From Actinomycetes bacterium (GTDB taxonomy: Bacteria; Actinomycetota; Actinomycetes; Actinomycetales; Beutenbergiaceae), in the NCBI GenBank assembly GCA_021793935.1, contig JAJYRV010000004.1, forward strand, positions 1 to 30,574: DNA of 30,574 bases, written 5' to 3'. A program made the position numbers and the translations under genes. The notes beneath the pieces are model-generated. The model saw only the letters and a program-made list of their open reading frames with translations. It did no database searches and was not told the origin of the DNA. Of the stretch, positions 15,564 through 23,304 are shown one piece after another (positions within the stretch are counted from its first letter, which is position 1; each line of letters starts with the position of its first letter).

Positions 15564-15594
15564 TTCAAATACGACGCAAGAGCGAGGAGGCTCC

Positions 15595-17061
15595 GTGACC
15601 GACTCACGTTTCTCCGGGTTACCGGCGCGCCCGGGCAAAATCATTGCCGTGCACCTTAGCTACGGATCCCGGGCGGACCAACGGGGGAGGCGGCCCGCGG
15701 CGCCCTCGTACTTCTTTAAGGCCTCAAGTTCCGTTGCGGCATCGGGTTCCAAGCTCGGGCGGCCGGCCGGGATCGAACTGCTCGCCTTCGAAGGGGAGAT
15801 CGCCCTCGTCATCGGCGAGCCCGCCTATCGGGTGCCGCTGGCCCGGGCGTGGGACCACGTCGCCTACGTCACCGCGTCGAACGATTTCGGGATGTACGAC
15901 CTGCGGGCGAACGACAGGGGCTCCAACGTCCGCAACAAATCCGGGGACGGCTTCACCCCGATCGGCCCGCAGCTCATCGATGCCCGCGAGATCGATCCCG
16001 CGAGGCTGCGAGTTCGCACGTGGGTCAACGGGGAACTCGCCCAGGACGGCGAGGCGAGCGACCTCATTTTCCCGCTCGCGCAGTTCGTTGCCGATCTCTC
16101 CCAGCACTTCACCTTGGAACCCGGGGACGTCATCCTCACCGGAACCCCGGCCGGGTCCTCGGTCGTGCAGCCCGGGGACGTCGTCGAGGTGGAAGTGGAC
16201 TCGCCGGCCGCCGGTCACACCTCCGGCCGGTTAGTGACGACGATCGTCGAGGGGCCCAGCGGTGGTTTCGATGAATCAATCGGCTCGTTGCCCTCGGTGG
16301 ATGACGGGCAGCGGATCGACGCATGGGGATCGGCTGAAGCCGCGGGTATCGAACCGCCCACGGCGGGCCTGCCCGCCGAACTTCGCGCGAAGCTCGAGCA
16401 GTGCCCAGTGGCGACGCTCTCGCAGATGCTCCGCCAACGCGGACTCAACAACGTCCACATCGACGGCGTCCATCCGCAGCCGGGTGCCGGCAAGATCGTC
16501 GGCACCGCGAAGACGTTGCGTTTCGTTCCCAATCGCGAGGACCTGTTCACATCCCACGGCGGCGGCTACAACGCCCAAAAGCGGGCGTTCGACTCGGTGC
16601 AGGAAGGTGAGGTCATCGTCATCGAGGCCCGTGGCGTCGTGGAAACCGGCACCCTGGGGGACATCCTCGCGATCCGCGCGCGCCACAACGGCGCCGCCGG
16701 GATCATCACCGACGGGGGAGTGCGCGACTACGAGGAGGTCGCCGCCATCGGCCTGCCCGTCTACTCCAAAGGCCCCCACCCCGCAGTTCTTGGACGGCGG
16801 CACGTGCCCTGGGACTACGATCTCACCATCGCCTGCGGCGGCGCGACCGTACAGCCCGGCGACATCATCGTCGCCGACTCCGACGGCGTCGTCGTCATCC
16901 CACCGGCGATCGCCGAGGACGTCGTGGCTGCGGCGCTGGCGAAGGAAGAAGAGGACGGTTGGGTTGCCCAGCGCATCGCCGAAGGCCACCCCGTTGGCGA
17001 CCTGTTCCCGATGAACGCCGCGTGGCGGGAGCGGTACAACTCCGAAAAGCGCGGGGGGTGA
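15595..17061 (+). CDS. Fusion of a fumarylacetoacetate hydrolase-family domain with an RraA/HMG-aldolase-like domain; probable HpaG counterpart
   Basis: A 488-residue protein from a GTG with GAGGAGG upstream. Residues about 13-220 are an FAH-fold domain: Glu66 and Glu68 (FEGEIALVIG), Asp97 (SNDFGMYD) and Lys115 (NKSGDGFTPIGP); the Glu-Glu-Asp spacing matches the metal site of FAHD1-type enzymes. A 45-residue linker follows. Residues about 270-465 are an RraA/4-hydroxy-4-methyl-2-oxoglutarate aldolase-like domain with GDILAIRA (355-362) and TDGGVRD (Arg377, Asp378), the catalytic signature of aldolase/oxaloacetate decarboxylase members. In E. coli HpaG two FAH domains do decarboxylation and isomerisation of the pathway intermediate. 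Here the RraA-like half may supply one of these steps. First gene of the operon, one base before the GntR start. Confidence 0.85.
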   Translation: MTDSRFSGLPARPGKIIAVHLSYGSRADQRGRRPAAPSYFFKASSSVAASGSKLGRPAGIELLAFEGEIALVIGEPAYRVPLARAWDHVAYVTASNDFGMYDLRANDRGSNVRNKSGDGFTPIGPQLIDAREIDPARLRVRTWVNGELAQDGEASDLIFPLAQFVADLSQHFTLEPGDVILTGTPAGSSVVQPGDVVEVEVDSPAAGHTSGRLVTTIVEGPSGGFDESIGSLPSVDDGQRIDAWGSAEAAGIEPPTAGLPAELRAKLEQCPVATLSQMLRQRGLNNVHIDGVHPQPGAGKIVGTAKTLRFVPNREDLFTSHGGGYNAQKRAFDSVQEGEVIVIEARGVVETGTLGDILAIRARHNGAAGIITDGGVRDYEEVAAIGLPVYSKGPHPAVLGRRHVPWDYDLTIACGGATVQPGDIIVADSDGVVVIPPAIAEDVVAAALAKEEEDGWVAQRIAEGHPVGDLFPMNAAWRERYNSEKRGG

Positions 17062-17062
17062 G

Positions 17063-17749
17063 ATGACCGCGGAACCGGCTCAGCGAAGCAAATCCCAGCT
17101 CGCCTATGAGTGGATCAAACAACGGATCACGGGCCAGGACTTCACCCCGGGATACCGGCTCGTGCTCGGCGCGATCGCCGCGGAGCTCGGGATGTCGGTG
17201 GTGCCGGTGCGTGAAGCTATCCGCCAACTAGAGGCCGAAGGGATGGTCACCTTCACCCGGAACGTCGGCGCGCACGTGTCGATGGTCGACCTCGCGCAAT
17301 ACCGCGACAGCATGGAGACCCTGGGCTACCTCGAAGGGGCGGCCACCGCGCTGGCAGCTCCGCACCTCACCGCGGCGGATCTGCGGGTAGCGCGGGCGAT
17401 CAACGCGGAGATGACCGCGCAGCTCGAGCACCTCAACCCGCAGGTGTTCACCGCGCTGAACCAGAAATTCCACGCTGCACTCTACAAGCGCTGCACGAAC
17501 GCCCGCCTGCTCGACCTCGTCGAGGCGGAGTGGGCGCGGCTGGGATACCTGCGCGATTCGAGTTTCACGCGCGTGCCCGAGCGTGCGAAGGAATCGGTCC
17601 GGGAACACGAACACATCATTCGCCTCATCGAAGCCTCCGCACCGATCGAGGAGGTCGAAGCCGCTGCGCGCGAGCATCAGATCGCCACGCTCGGCGCCTA
17701 TCTCAGCCAAGAACCGTCACTTATAGGCCTCACCGAACCAGGAGATTGA
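17063..17749 (+). CDS. GntR family transcriptional regulator (FCD subfamily)
   Basis: A 228-residue regulator. The N-terminal winged helix is at about 10-75 (LGAIAAELGMSVVPVREAIRQLEAEGMV), the classic GntR helix-turn-helix. The C-terminal all-helical FCD domain keeps its usual metal/ligand set: Asn133 and His137 (NQKFH), His184 (EHEHIIRLIEA) and His205 (AAREHQ). The ATG starts one base after the FAH-RraA stop, so the genes are surely co-transcribed. FCD regulators commonly repress catabolic operons and release DNA when the substrate or an intermediate binds. GTATA-centred palindromes at 9331, 13328 and 15552 are candidate binding sites. The HpaE ATG follows directly with its GGAG inside this gene. 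Confidence 0.9.
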   Translation: MTAEPAQRSKSQLAYEWIKQRITGQDFTPGYRLVLGAIAAELGMSVVPVREAIRQLEAEGMVTFTRNVGAHVSMVDLAQYRDSMETLGYLEGAATALAAPHLTAADLRVARAINAEMTAQLEHLNPQVFTALNQKFHAALYKRCTNARLLDLVEAEWARLGYLRDSSFTRVPERAKESVREHEHIIRLIEASAPIEEVEAAAREHQIATLGAYLSQEPSLIGLTEPGD

Positions 17750-17750
17750 C

Positions 17751-19292
17751 ATGACACGCGCATCACTTGGTCACCGCAAGCCGGCAGACCTGCCCGAACG
17801 CATCCAGCACTATATCGACGGCGCGTTCGTCGACTCCGCCGACGGGGCGACCTTCGACGTGCTCGATCCGGTGACGAACGAAGCCTACGTCCGGGCCGCA
17901 GCAGGCAAGAGCGCCGACATCGACCTCGCCGTCGAAGCGGCCCGGCGGGCCTTCACCGAGGGGCCCTGGCCCAAGATGCTCCCGCGGGAGCGCTCCCGGA
18001 TCCTGCACAAGATCGCCGACCTCGTCGAATCCCGCGACCAGCGACTGGCTGAACTGGAGTCCTTCGACTCGGGGCTGCCCATCTCCCAGGCGCTGGGTCA
18101 GGCGCGCCGGGCTGCGGAAAACTTCCGGTTCTTCGCCGACCTCGTCGTCGCGCAGGCCGACGACACCTACAAGGTGCCGGGCCGGCAGATCAACTACGTC
18201 AACCGCAAACCGATCGGCGTCGCAGGGCTCATTACCCCGTGGAACACTCCGTTCATGCTCGAATCCTGGAAACTCGGGCCCGCGCTCGCCACGGGGAACA
18301 CCGTCGTGCTCAAGCCGGCGGAGTTCACCCCGCTCTCGGCCTCGCTGTGGGCAGGAATCTTCGAAGAAGCGGGGCTACCCCAAGGGGTGTTCAACCTCGT
18401 CAACGGGTTCGGTGAGGACGCCGGTGATGCGTTGGTCAAGCACCCGGACGTCCCCCTCATCTCCTTCACCGGAGAATCCAGGACCGGCCAGATCATCTTC
18501 GCCAATGCCGCTCCCTTCCTCAAAGGCCTCTCGATGGAACTCGGCGGGAAATCGCCGGCGATCGTGTTTGCCGATGCCAACCTCGAGGACGCGATCAACG
18601 CGACGATCTTCGGGGTCTTCTCCCTCAACGGTGAACGCTGCACCGCCGGCTCGCGGATCCTCGTCGAACGTTCCATCTATGACGAATTCGTGGAGAGGTA
18701 CGCCGCCCAGGCCAAGCGCGTCAAGGTCGGCTATCCCCACGAGCCCGAGACCGAGGTCGGGGCGTTGGTACACCCCGAGCACTACGAAAAGGTGATGAGC
18801 TACGTCGAGGTCGGCAAGAGCGAGGGCCGGCTCGTCGCCGGGGGTGGACGTCCCGAGGGGTTCGACACGGGGAACTTCGTGCAACCGACCGTGTTCGCCG
18901 ACGTCGCCCCGGACGCGCGGATCTTCCAGGAAGAGATCTTCGGCCCCGTCGTCGCCATCACCCCGTTCGATTCGGAGGAAGACGCGCTCGAACTTGCGAA
19001 CGGCGTGCGCTACGGCCTCGCCGCGTACCTGTGGACCAACGACCTCAAGCGCGCACACAACTTCGCCCAGGACATCGAGGCGGGCATGGTGTGGCTGAAC
19101 TCCAACAACGTGCGCGACCTGCGCACCCCGTTCGGAGGCGTCAAGGCCTCCGGCCTGGGCCACGAGGGTGGCTACCGTTCGATCGACTTCTACACCGATC
19201 AGCAAGCCGTGCACATCAACCTCGGCAAGGTGCACAACCCCACCTTCGGAAAGAGCGAAGAGGACCTCCCGAGTGTAGAAGAACGCCTCTGA
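17751..19292 (+). CDS. hpaE: 5-carboxymethyl-2-hydroxymuconate semialdehyde dehydrogenase
   Basis: A 513-residue NAD-dependent aldehyde dehydrogenase that oxidises the ring-cleavage semialdehyde made by HpaD to 5-carboxymethyl-2-hydroxymuconate. Key residues are Glu263 (SMELGGKSPAIVFADA) and catalytic Cys297 (NGERCTAGSRILVERS); NAD-binding segments GLITPWNTPFMLESWKLGPA and FTGESRTGQ are present, and RTPFGGVKASGLGHEGGYRSIDFYTDQQAVHINLG ends the catalytic domain in HpaE style. The ATG has GGAG seven bases upstream, inside the end of the GntR gene. The assignment to HpaE rather than a generic betaine-aldehyde dehydrogenase rests on both these motifs and its place directly before hpaD. Confidence 0.92.
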   Translation: MTRASLGHRKPADLPERIQHYIDGAFVDSADGATFDVLDPVTNEAYVRAAAGKSADIDLAVEAARRAFTEGPWPKMLPRERSRILHKIADLVESRDQRLAELESFDSGLPISQALGQARRAAENFRFFADLVVAQADDTYKVPGRQINYVNRKPIGVAGLITPWNTPFMLESWKLGPALATGNTVVLKPAEFTPLSASLWAGIFEEAGLPQGVFNLVNGFGEDAGDALVKHPDVPLISFTGESRTGQIIFANAAPFLKGLSMELGGKSPAIVFADANLEDAINATIFGVFSLNGERCTAGSRILVERSIYDEFVERYAAQAKRVKVGYPHEPETEVGALVHPEHYEKVMSYVEVGKSEGRLVAGGGRPEGFDTGNFVQPTVFADVAPDARIFQEEIFGPVVAITPFDSEEDALELANGVRYGLAAYLWTNDLKRAHNFAQDIEAGMVWLNSNNVRDLRTPFGGVKASGLGHEGGYRSIDFYTDQQAVHINLGKVHNPTFGKSEEDLPSVEERL

Positions 19293-19326
19293 ATCGGATT
19301 TGGTTCATCAACGCAAGGAAGCACAC

Positions 19327-20454
19327 ATGTCCTCACCCGCACATGTACCCAACCACTCGATGAAAATCGACAACCCGATCCCGACCCCGCAGTCACCGCC
19401 GCCGGATATCCTGCGCTGCGCATACATGGAGATCCAGGTCACCGACCTCGCGGCGTCGCGGGAGTTCTACGTGGATGTCCTCGGCCTCGTCGTCACCGTC
19501 GAGGACGAAAGTGCGATCTACCTGCGCTCCTTCGAGGAGTTCATTCACCACAACCTCGTGCTGCGTCAGGGGCCGGTCGCGGCGGTCGCGGCGTTCTCCT
19601 TCCGGGTGCGCAGCCCGCAGGAGCTCGACAAGGCCGAGGCCTTCTACGGGGAACTCGGCTGCCGGGTGGAACGCAAGCAGGACGGATTCGTCAAGGGAAT
19701 CGGTGACTCGGTCCGCGTAGAAGACCCGCTGGGCTTCCCGTACGAATTCTTCTACGACGTCCGTCACGTCGAGCGCCTCGCCTGGCGCTACGACCTGTAC
19801 AACCCGGGTGCGCTCGTCCGGCTCGACCACTTCAACCAGGTGACCCCGGACGTACCGCGCGCGGTGGGATACATGGAGGACCTCGGATTCCGTACCACGG
19901 AGGACATCCAGGACTCCGAAGGGACCGTTTACGCCGCGTGGATGCGCCGCAAACCCACGGTGCACGACACGGCGATGACGGGCGGTGACGGTCCGCGGAT
20001 GCACCATATCGCGTTCGCGACCCATGAGAAACACAACATCCTCGCGATCTGCGACAAGCTCGGTGCCCTGCGCCGGTCGGACGCGATCGAACGCGGACCG
20101 GGCCGCCACGGCGTTTCCAACGCGTTCTACCTATATCTGCGCGACCCCGATGGGCACCGCGTGGAGATCTACACCCAGGATTACTACACCGGTGACCCGG
20201 ACAATCCCGTCGTCACCTGGGACGTCCACGACAACCAGCGCCGCGACTGGTGGGGCACCCCCGTCGTTCCCTCCTGGTATACCGACGCCTCCACAGTGCT
20301 CGACCTCGACGGCAATCCGCAGGAAGTCACCTCTCGCACCGATGATTCCGAACTGGCGGTGACGATCGGCGCCGACGGGTTCTCCTACACCCGCGCGGGG
20401 GAGGACCTGCCCGATTACAAGAAGGGTGAGTACAAGCTCGGCCACCAGCTCTAA
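19327..20454 (+). CDS. hpaD: Homoprotocatechuate (3,4-dihydroxyphenylacetate) 2,3-dioxygenase
   Basis: A 375-residue extradiol ring-cleaving dioxygenase of the vicinal oxygen chelate type. Every active-site residue known for the Brevibacterium fuscum enzyme is present at a constant offset of 13: metal ligands His168, His227 and Glu280 (155, 214, 267), second-sphere His213 (200), Asn170 (157), Arg256 (243), His261 (248), Tyr270 (257), Arg306 (293) and Trp317 (304). The enzyme inserts O2 next to the catechol to give 5-carboxymethyl-2-hydroxymuconate semialdehyde. The B. fuscum enzyme uses Fe(II), while a close Arthrobacter relative uses Mn(II), so the metal here is not certain. The start is the ATG with AAGGAA six bases upstream; an in-frame TTG at 19300 is unlikely. 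Very confident call. Confidence 0.96.
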   Translation: MSSPAHVPNHSMKIDNPIPTPQSPPPDILRCAYMEIQVTDLAASREFYVDVLGLVVTVEDESAIYLRSFEEFIHHNLVLRQGPVAAVAAFSFRVRSPQELDKAEAFYGELGCRVERKQDGFVKGIGDSVRVEDPLGFPYEFFYDVRHVERLAWRYDLYNPGALVRLDHFNQVTPDVPRAVGYMEDLGFRTTEDIQDSEGTVYAAWMRRKPTVHDTAMTGGDGPRMHHIAFATHEKHNILAICDKLGALRRSDAIERGPGRHGVSNAFYLYLRDPDGHRVEIYTQDYYTGDPDNPVVTWDVHDNQRRDWWGTPVVPSWYTDASTVLDLDGNPQEVTSRTDDSELAVTIGADGFSYTRAGEDLPDYKKGEYKLGHQL

Positions 20455-20504
20455 GCATCACGCTACGTTCATCGACAACCCGCACCGACCGGAAAGAAGG
20501 GGTT

Positions 20505-21290
20505 ATGCTCCCGCACGAGACGATCATCGCGATCGCCGACGAGCTTGCTGAAGCTGAAGCGAACCGGCAGACCATTCCGCTCCTGACCGCTCGCTACCCG
20601 CAGATGACGATCGAGGACTCCTACGCCGTCCAAAATGAATGGCGCCGCCGCGGACAGGAGGCCGGCCGGCGACTCGTCGGGCGTAAGATCGGGCTCACCT
20701 CCAAGGTGATGCAAGCGGCGACCGGCATCACCGAACCTGATTACGGTGCGATCTTCGACGACATGGTCTACGAAAACGGGTCGGTCATCGAGTTCGATCG
20801 GTTCACCGGCGTGCGGATCGAGGTGGAGCTCGCCTTCGTTCTCGCGGCGGACCTACGGGGGCCGAACACGAACGTGTTCGACGTGATGCGCGCGACCGAA
20901 TACGTGATCCCCGCCCTAGAGATCCTTTCTTCCCGGATCGAACTTTCAGGGCGCACGATCGTCGACACGATCAGCGATAACGCTGCAATGGGCGCGATGG
21001 TGTACGGGGGAAACCCCACCCGCCCGCACGACGTCGACCTGCGCTGGGTCTCCGCGCTGCTCTATCGGAACGAGGTCATCGAGGAAACCGGGGTCGCCGC
21101 CGCCGTGCTCAACCACCCCGCCGCCGGCGTGGCCTGGCTCGCGAACAAGCTCGCCGCCCATGACGACGGGCTCTGCGCCGGCGATGTGATCCTCGCCGGT
21201 TCCTTCACTCGCCCCATATGGGTGGAACGGGGGGACACGGTGCTGTGCGATTACGGTTCGATGGGGGCGATCTCATGCCGCTTCGAATGA
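20505..21290 (+). CDS. hpaH: 2-oxo-hept-4-ene-1,7-dioate hydratase
   Basis: A 261-residue member of the hydratase/decarboxylase family that adds water to 2-oxohept-4-ene-1,7-dioate in a Mg-dependent reaction. Diagnostic segments are [29 protein letters not shown], the metal-binding pair in [24 protein letters not shown], and [29 protein letters not shown]. The length equals that of E. coli HpaH (about 267). The ATG has GAAGGGG upstream and starts 50 bp after hpaD. Its TGA overlaps the beginning of hpaI. Related 2-hydroxypentadienoate hydratases look similar, but the neighbours fix the role. Confidence 0.93.
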   Translation: MLPHETIIAIADELAEAEANRQTIPLLTARYPQMTIEDSYAVQNEWRRRGQEAGRRLVGRKIGLTSKVMQAATGITEPDYGAIFDDMVYENGSVIEFDRFTGVRIEVELAFVLAADLRGPNTNVFDVMRATEYVIPALEILSSRIELSGRTIVDTISDNAAMGAMVYGGNPTRPHDVDLRWVSALLYRNEVIEETGVAAAVLNHPAAGVAWLANKLAAHDDGLCAGDVILAGSFTRPIWVERGDTVLCDYGSMGAISCRFE

Positions 21291-22069
21291 CCCTGCGCGA
21301 TCGCCTCGCCGCAGCCGACCGGGCGCTGGCGGGAATCTGGGTGTGTTCCGGTTCCCCGCTCGTCGCCGAGATCTGCGCGGGAGCGGGGATGGATTGGACC
21401 CTCATCGACATGGAGCACTCCCCGAACTCCCTCGAATCGGTGACCGCCCAGCTCCAGGCCGTCTCCGGGTATCCCATCACCCCGGTGGTGCGGGTGCCGA
21501 CGAACGACCGGGTGATCATCACGCAGGTGCTCGACACGGGTGCCCAGAACATCCTCGTTCCGATGGTGTCCACCGCCGAGGAAGCCCAGGCAGCCGTAGC
21601 GGCGATGCACTACCCACCCCGCGGCAGGCGCGGAGTCGGCTCGGCGCTCGCCAGGTCGGCCCGGTGGAATCGGGTCGACAACTACCTGCAGCACGCCTCC
21701 GAGTACGTCTCGCTGTTCGTCCAGATCGAAACCGCGACCGGGGTTGAGAACGCCGCAGAGATCGCCGCGGTCGATGGTGTTGACGGCGTATTCGTCGGCC
21801 CCTCCGATCTCGCCGCCTCGATGGGGCACCTCGGGCAGCAGGCCCACCCCGAGGTCATCGCCGCCGTCAACGACACCTTCGCCGCGGTCATCGCCGCGGG
21901 AACGCCGGTAGGAGTGAACGCGTTCGACCCCGCCATCGCGCGATCCTACATCGACGCCGGAGCGACCTTCGTGCTCGTCGGCGCGGACGTTGCGTTACTC
22001 GCGCGAGGATCGGAAGCACTCGCTGCGAAGTTCGCTGCGGGAAGCGGTGCCGACCCCGATTCGTACTAG
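21275..22069 (+). CDS. hpaI: 4-hydroxy-2-oxoheptanedioate aldolase
   Basis: A class II pyruvate aldolase of 264 residues that splits 4-hydroxy-2-oxoheptanedioate into pyruvate and succinic semialdehyde. Compared with E. coli HpaI the catalytic and metal residues sit at a constant offset of 3: His48 (DMEHSPN), Arg73 (VVRVPTND), Glu152 (VQIETATG) and Asp178 (GPSDLA). The segment YPPRGRRGVGSALARSARWNRV is highly typical. Two starts are possible: the ATG at 21275 with GGGGG eight bases upstream, chosen here, or the ATG at 21287 that overlaps the hpaH stop (ATGA) and has no Shine-Dalgarno of its own. Either way translation is probably coupled to hpaH. Last gene of the recognisable hpa run. Confidence 0.94.
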   Translation: MPLRMTLRDRLAAADRALAGIWVCSGSPLVAEICAGAGMDWTLIDMEHSPNSLESVTAQLQAVSGYPITPVVRVPTNDRVIITQVLDTGAQNILVPMVSTAEEAQAAVAAMHYPPRGRRGVGSALARSARWNRVDNYLQHASEYVSLFVQIETATGVENAAEIAAVDGVDGVFVGPSDLAASMGHLGQQAHPEVIAAVNDTFAAVIAAGTPVGVNAFDPAIARSYIDAGATFVLVGADVALLARGSEALAAKFAAGSGADPDSY

Positions 22070-22163
22070 GGGCCATACCAGGCGACGCGGAAGCCGTGAA
22101 GGGGTTGCTCCCAGAGGGCGAAGGCAGAAAGCTTTAGTCCACTAACCACCTTTGGAGGTATCA

Positions 22164-22424
22164 ATGGGTTTCATCGCGTTCCTCATTCTCGGTCTCATCT
22201 GCGGTGCGATCGCAAAAGCGATCCTTTCCGACCGTGCGCCAGGGGGATGGCTCGGAAGCCTCGTCGTCGGGGTGATCGGGGCCTTCCTCGGCGGGTGGAT
22301 CGGCTCGGTCGCGCTCGACACCGGCCTGGGCGACTTCTTCGAGATCAAGACCTGGTTGCTCGCCATCGGTGGCTCGCTCATCGTGCTCGTCATCTACGGG
22401 GCACTCACCGGGCGCAAGGCCTGA
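22164..22424 (+). CDS. GlsB/YeaQ/YmgE-family small membrane protein
   Basis: An 86-residue membrane protein of the transglycosylase-associated (PF04226) family with three hydrophobic segments: GFIAFLILGLICGAIAKAIL, LGSLVVGVIGAFLGGWIGS and WLLAIGGSLIVLVIYGALTG. Family members are stress-induced inner-membrane proteins of unclear biochemical role. The ATG at 22164 has GGAGG five bases upstream, which beats the in-frame TTG at 22152. It lies 94 bp after hpaI and 109 bp before the cyclase gene, with no visible tie to aromatic catabolism. It probably has its own promoter, but no clear -10/-35 was found. Confidence 0.9.
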   Translation: MGFIAFLILGLICGAIAKAILSDRAPGGWLGSLVVGVIGAFLGGWIGSVALDTGLGDFFEIKTWLLAIGGSLIVLVIYGALTGRKA

Positions 22425-22471
22425 GGGCTGCGCCCCGGAACGGGTGGGGCAGGCGGGCGCTGAAAGGTCGC

Positions 22472-22477
22472 TATCAT
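22472..22477 (+). promoter_or_regulatory. Possible -10 box for the cyclase/ThDP operon
   Basis: TATCAT stands 62 bases before the cyclase GTG, immediately ahead of the hairpin at 22482. No TTGACA-like -35 is present at 17 bases, so a weak or regulated promoter is all that can be proposed. Confidence 0.3.
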
Positions 22478-22481
22478 CAAC

Positions 22482-22509
22482 GGATGGGCCCCGGCACCTG
22501 GGTCCATCC
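22482..22509 (+). promoter_or_regulatory. Leader hairpin upstream of the cyclase gene
   Basis: GGATGGGCCC (22482-22491) pairs with GGGTCCATCC (22500-22509) around an 8-base loop; nine pairs are Watson-Crick and one is G-U. It stands eight bases before the Shine-Dalgarno AAAGGAG (22517-22523) and would be at the 5' end of a transcript started from the TATCAT box. It may stabilise the message or affect ribosome access. Confidence 0.4.
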
Positions 22510-22533
22510 TGCGACCAAAGGAGATCGTCCACC

Positions 22534-23304
22534 GTGTCTGTTCTGTCGAGGCTGATGACCGAAATCCGGGAGGGCGGTGTCGAGGTCATCGATCTCACCG
22601 CACCGCTCACCAGCGAGACCCCGATCCTGGAACTTCCCGAACAGTTCGGCCAAACCGCCCGGTTCGAACTGGAAGAGATTTCCCGCTACGACGACCGGGG
22701 CCCCGCGTGGTATTGGAATAACTTCCGCACCGGTGAACACACCGGGACCCACTTCGACGCCCCGAACCACTGGGCGAGCGGAAAAGACCTCGCGGACATC
22801 GCCTCGGTCCCCGCACGCGACCTGCTCGCTCCCGCCGTTGTGCTCGACGTCACCGGCGAGGTGCAGGAGGATCCCGGGTTCATCATCGACCTCGAACACG
22901 TGCGCGCATTCGAATCCGAACTCGGTTCTTTCCCCACCGGCGGGTGGCTACTGTGCCGCACCGGGTGGTCGCAGCGGGAGGGCCAACAGGCGATGATCAA
23001 CAACACGGCCGGCGAGCCCCTCAGCCCGGGCCTATCTTCCGCGGCCGCGAAATACATCGCCGAGGAAACGCCGTTGCAGGGACTCGGGGTGGAGACGGTC
23101 GGCACAGATGCCGGCGCGGCCGCCGGATTCGACCCGATCTTCCCGTGCCACGACTTCTTCATGGGCGCGGGCAAGTACGGCCTCGCGCAGTTGCAGAACC
23201 TCGACCAACTCCCGGTGACCGGAGCGATCATCCTCGCCTCGCCCCTGAAGATCGTCACCGGCTCGGGCTCCCCGGCCCGGGTGCTCGCGCTGGTCGAACG
23301 GTGA
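22534..23304 (+). CDS. Cyclase family protein (kynurenine formamidase-like metal hydrolase)
   Basis: A 256-residue member of the PF04199 cyclase family, metal-dependent hydrolases that include bacterial kynurenine formamidase and isatin hydrolase. The N-terminal VEVIDLTAPLTSETPIL and the metal motif HTGTHFDAPNHW (family HxGTHxDxPxH) are present, and the C-terminal GVETVGTDAGAAAG with PCHDFFMGAG fits the fold. I chose the GTG at 22534 because AAAGGAG lies ten bases upstream; an in-frame ATG at 22555 is the alternative. Its TGA overlaps the GTG of the second ThDP enzyme, so the two products likely act on one pathway, for example a hydrolase that feeds a 2-oxo acid decarboxylase. The substrate is unknown; amide, lactone or cyclic ketone compounds are possible. 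Confidence 0.88.
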   Translation: MSVLSRLMTEIREGGVEVIDLTAPLTSETPILELPEQFGQTARFELEEISRYDDRGPAWYWNNFRTGEHTGTHFDAPNHWASGKDLADIASVPARDLLAPAVVLDVTGEVQEDPGFIIDLEHVRAFESELGSFPTGGWLLCRTGWSQREGQQAMINNTAGEPLSPGLSSAAAKYIAEETPLQGLGVETVGTDAGAAAGFDPIFPCHDFFMGAGKYGLAQLQNLDQLPVTGAIILASPLKIVTGSGSPARVLALVER

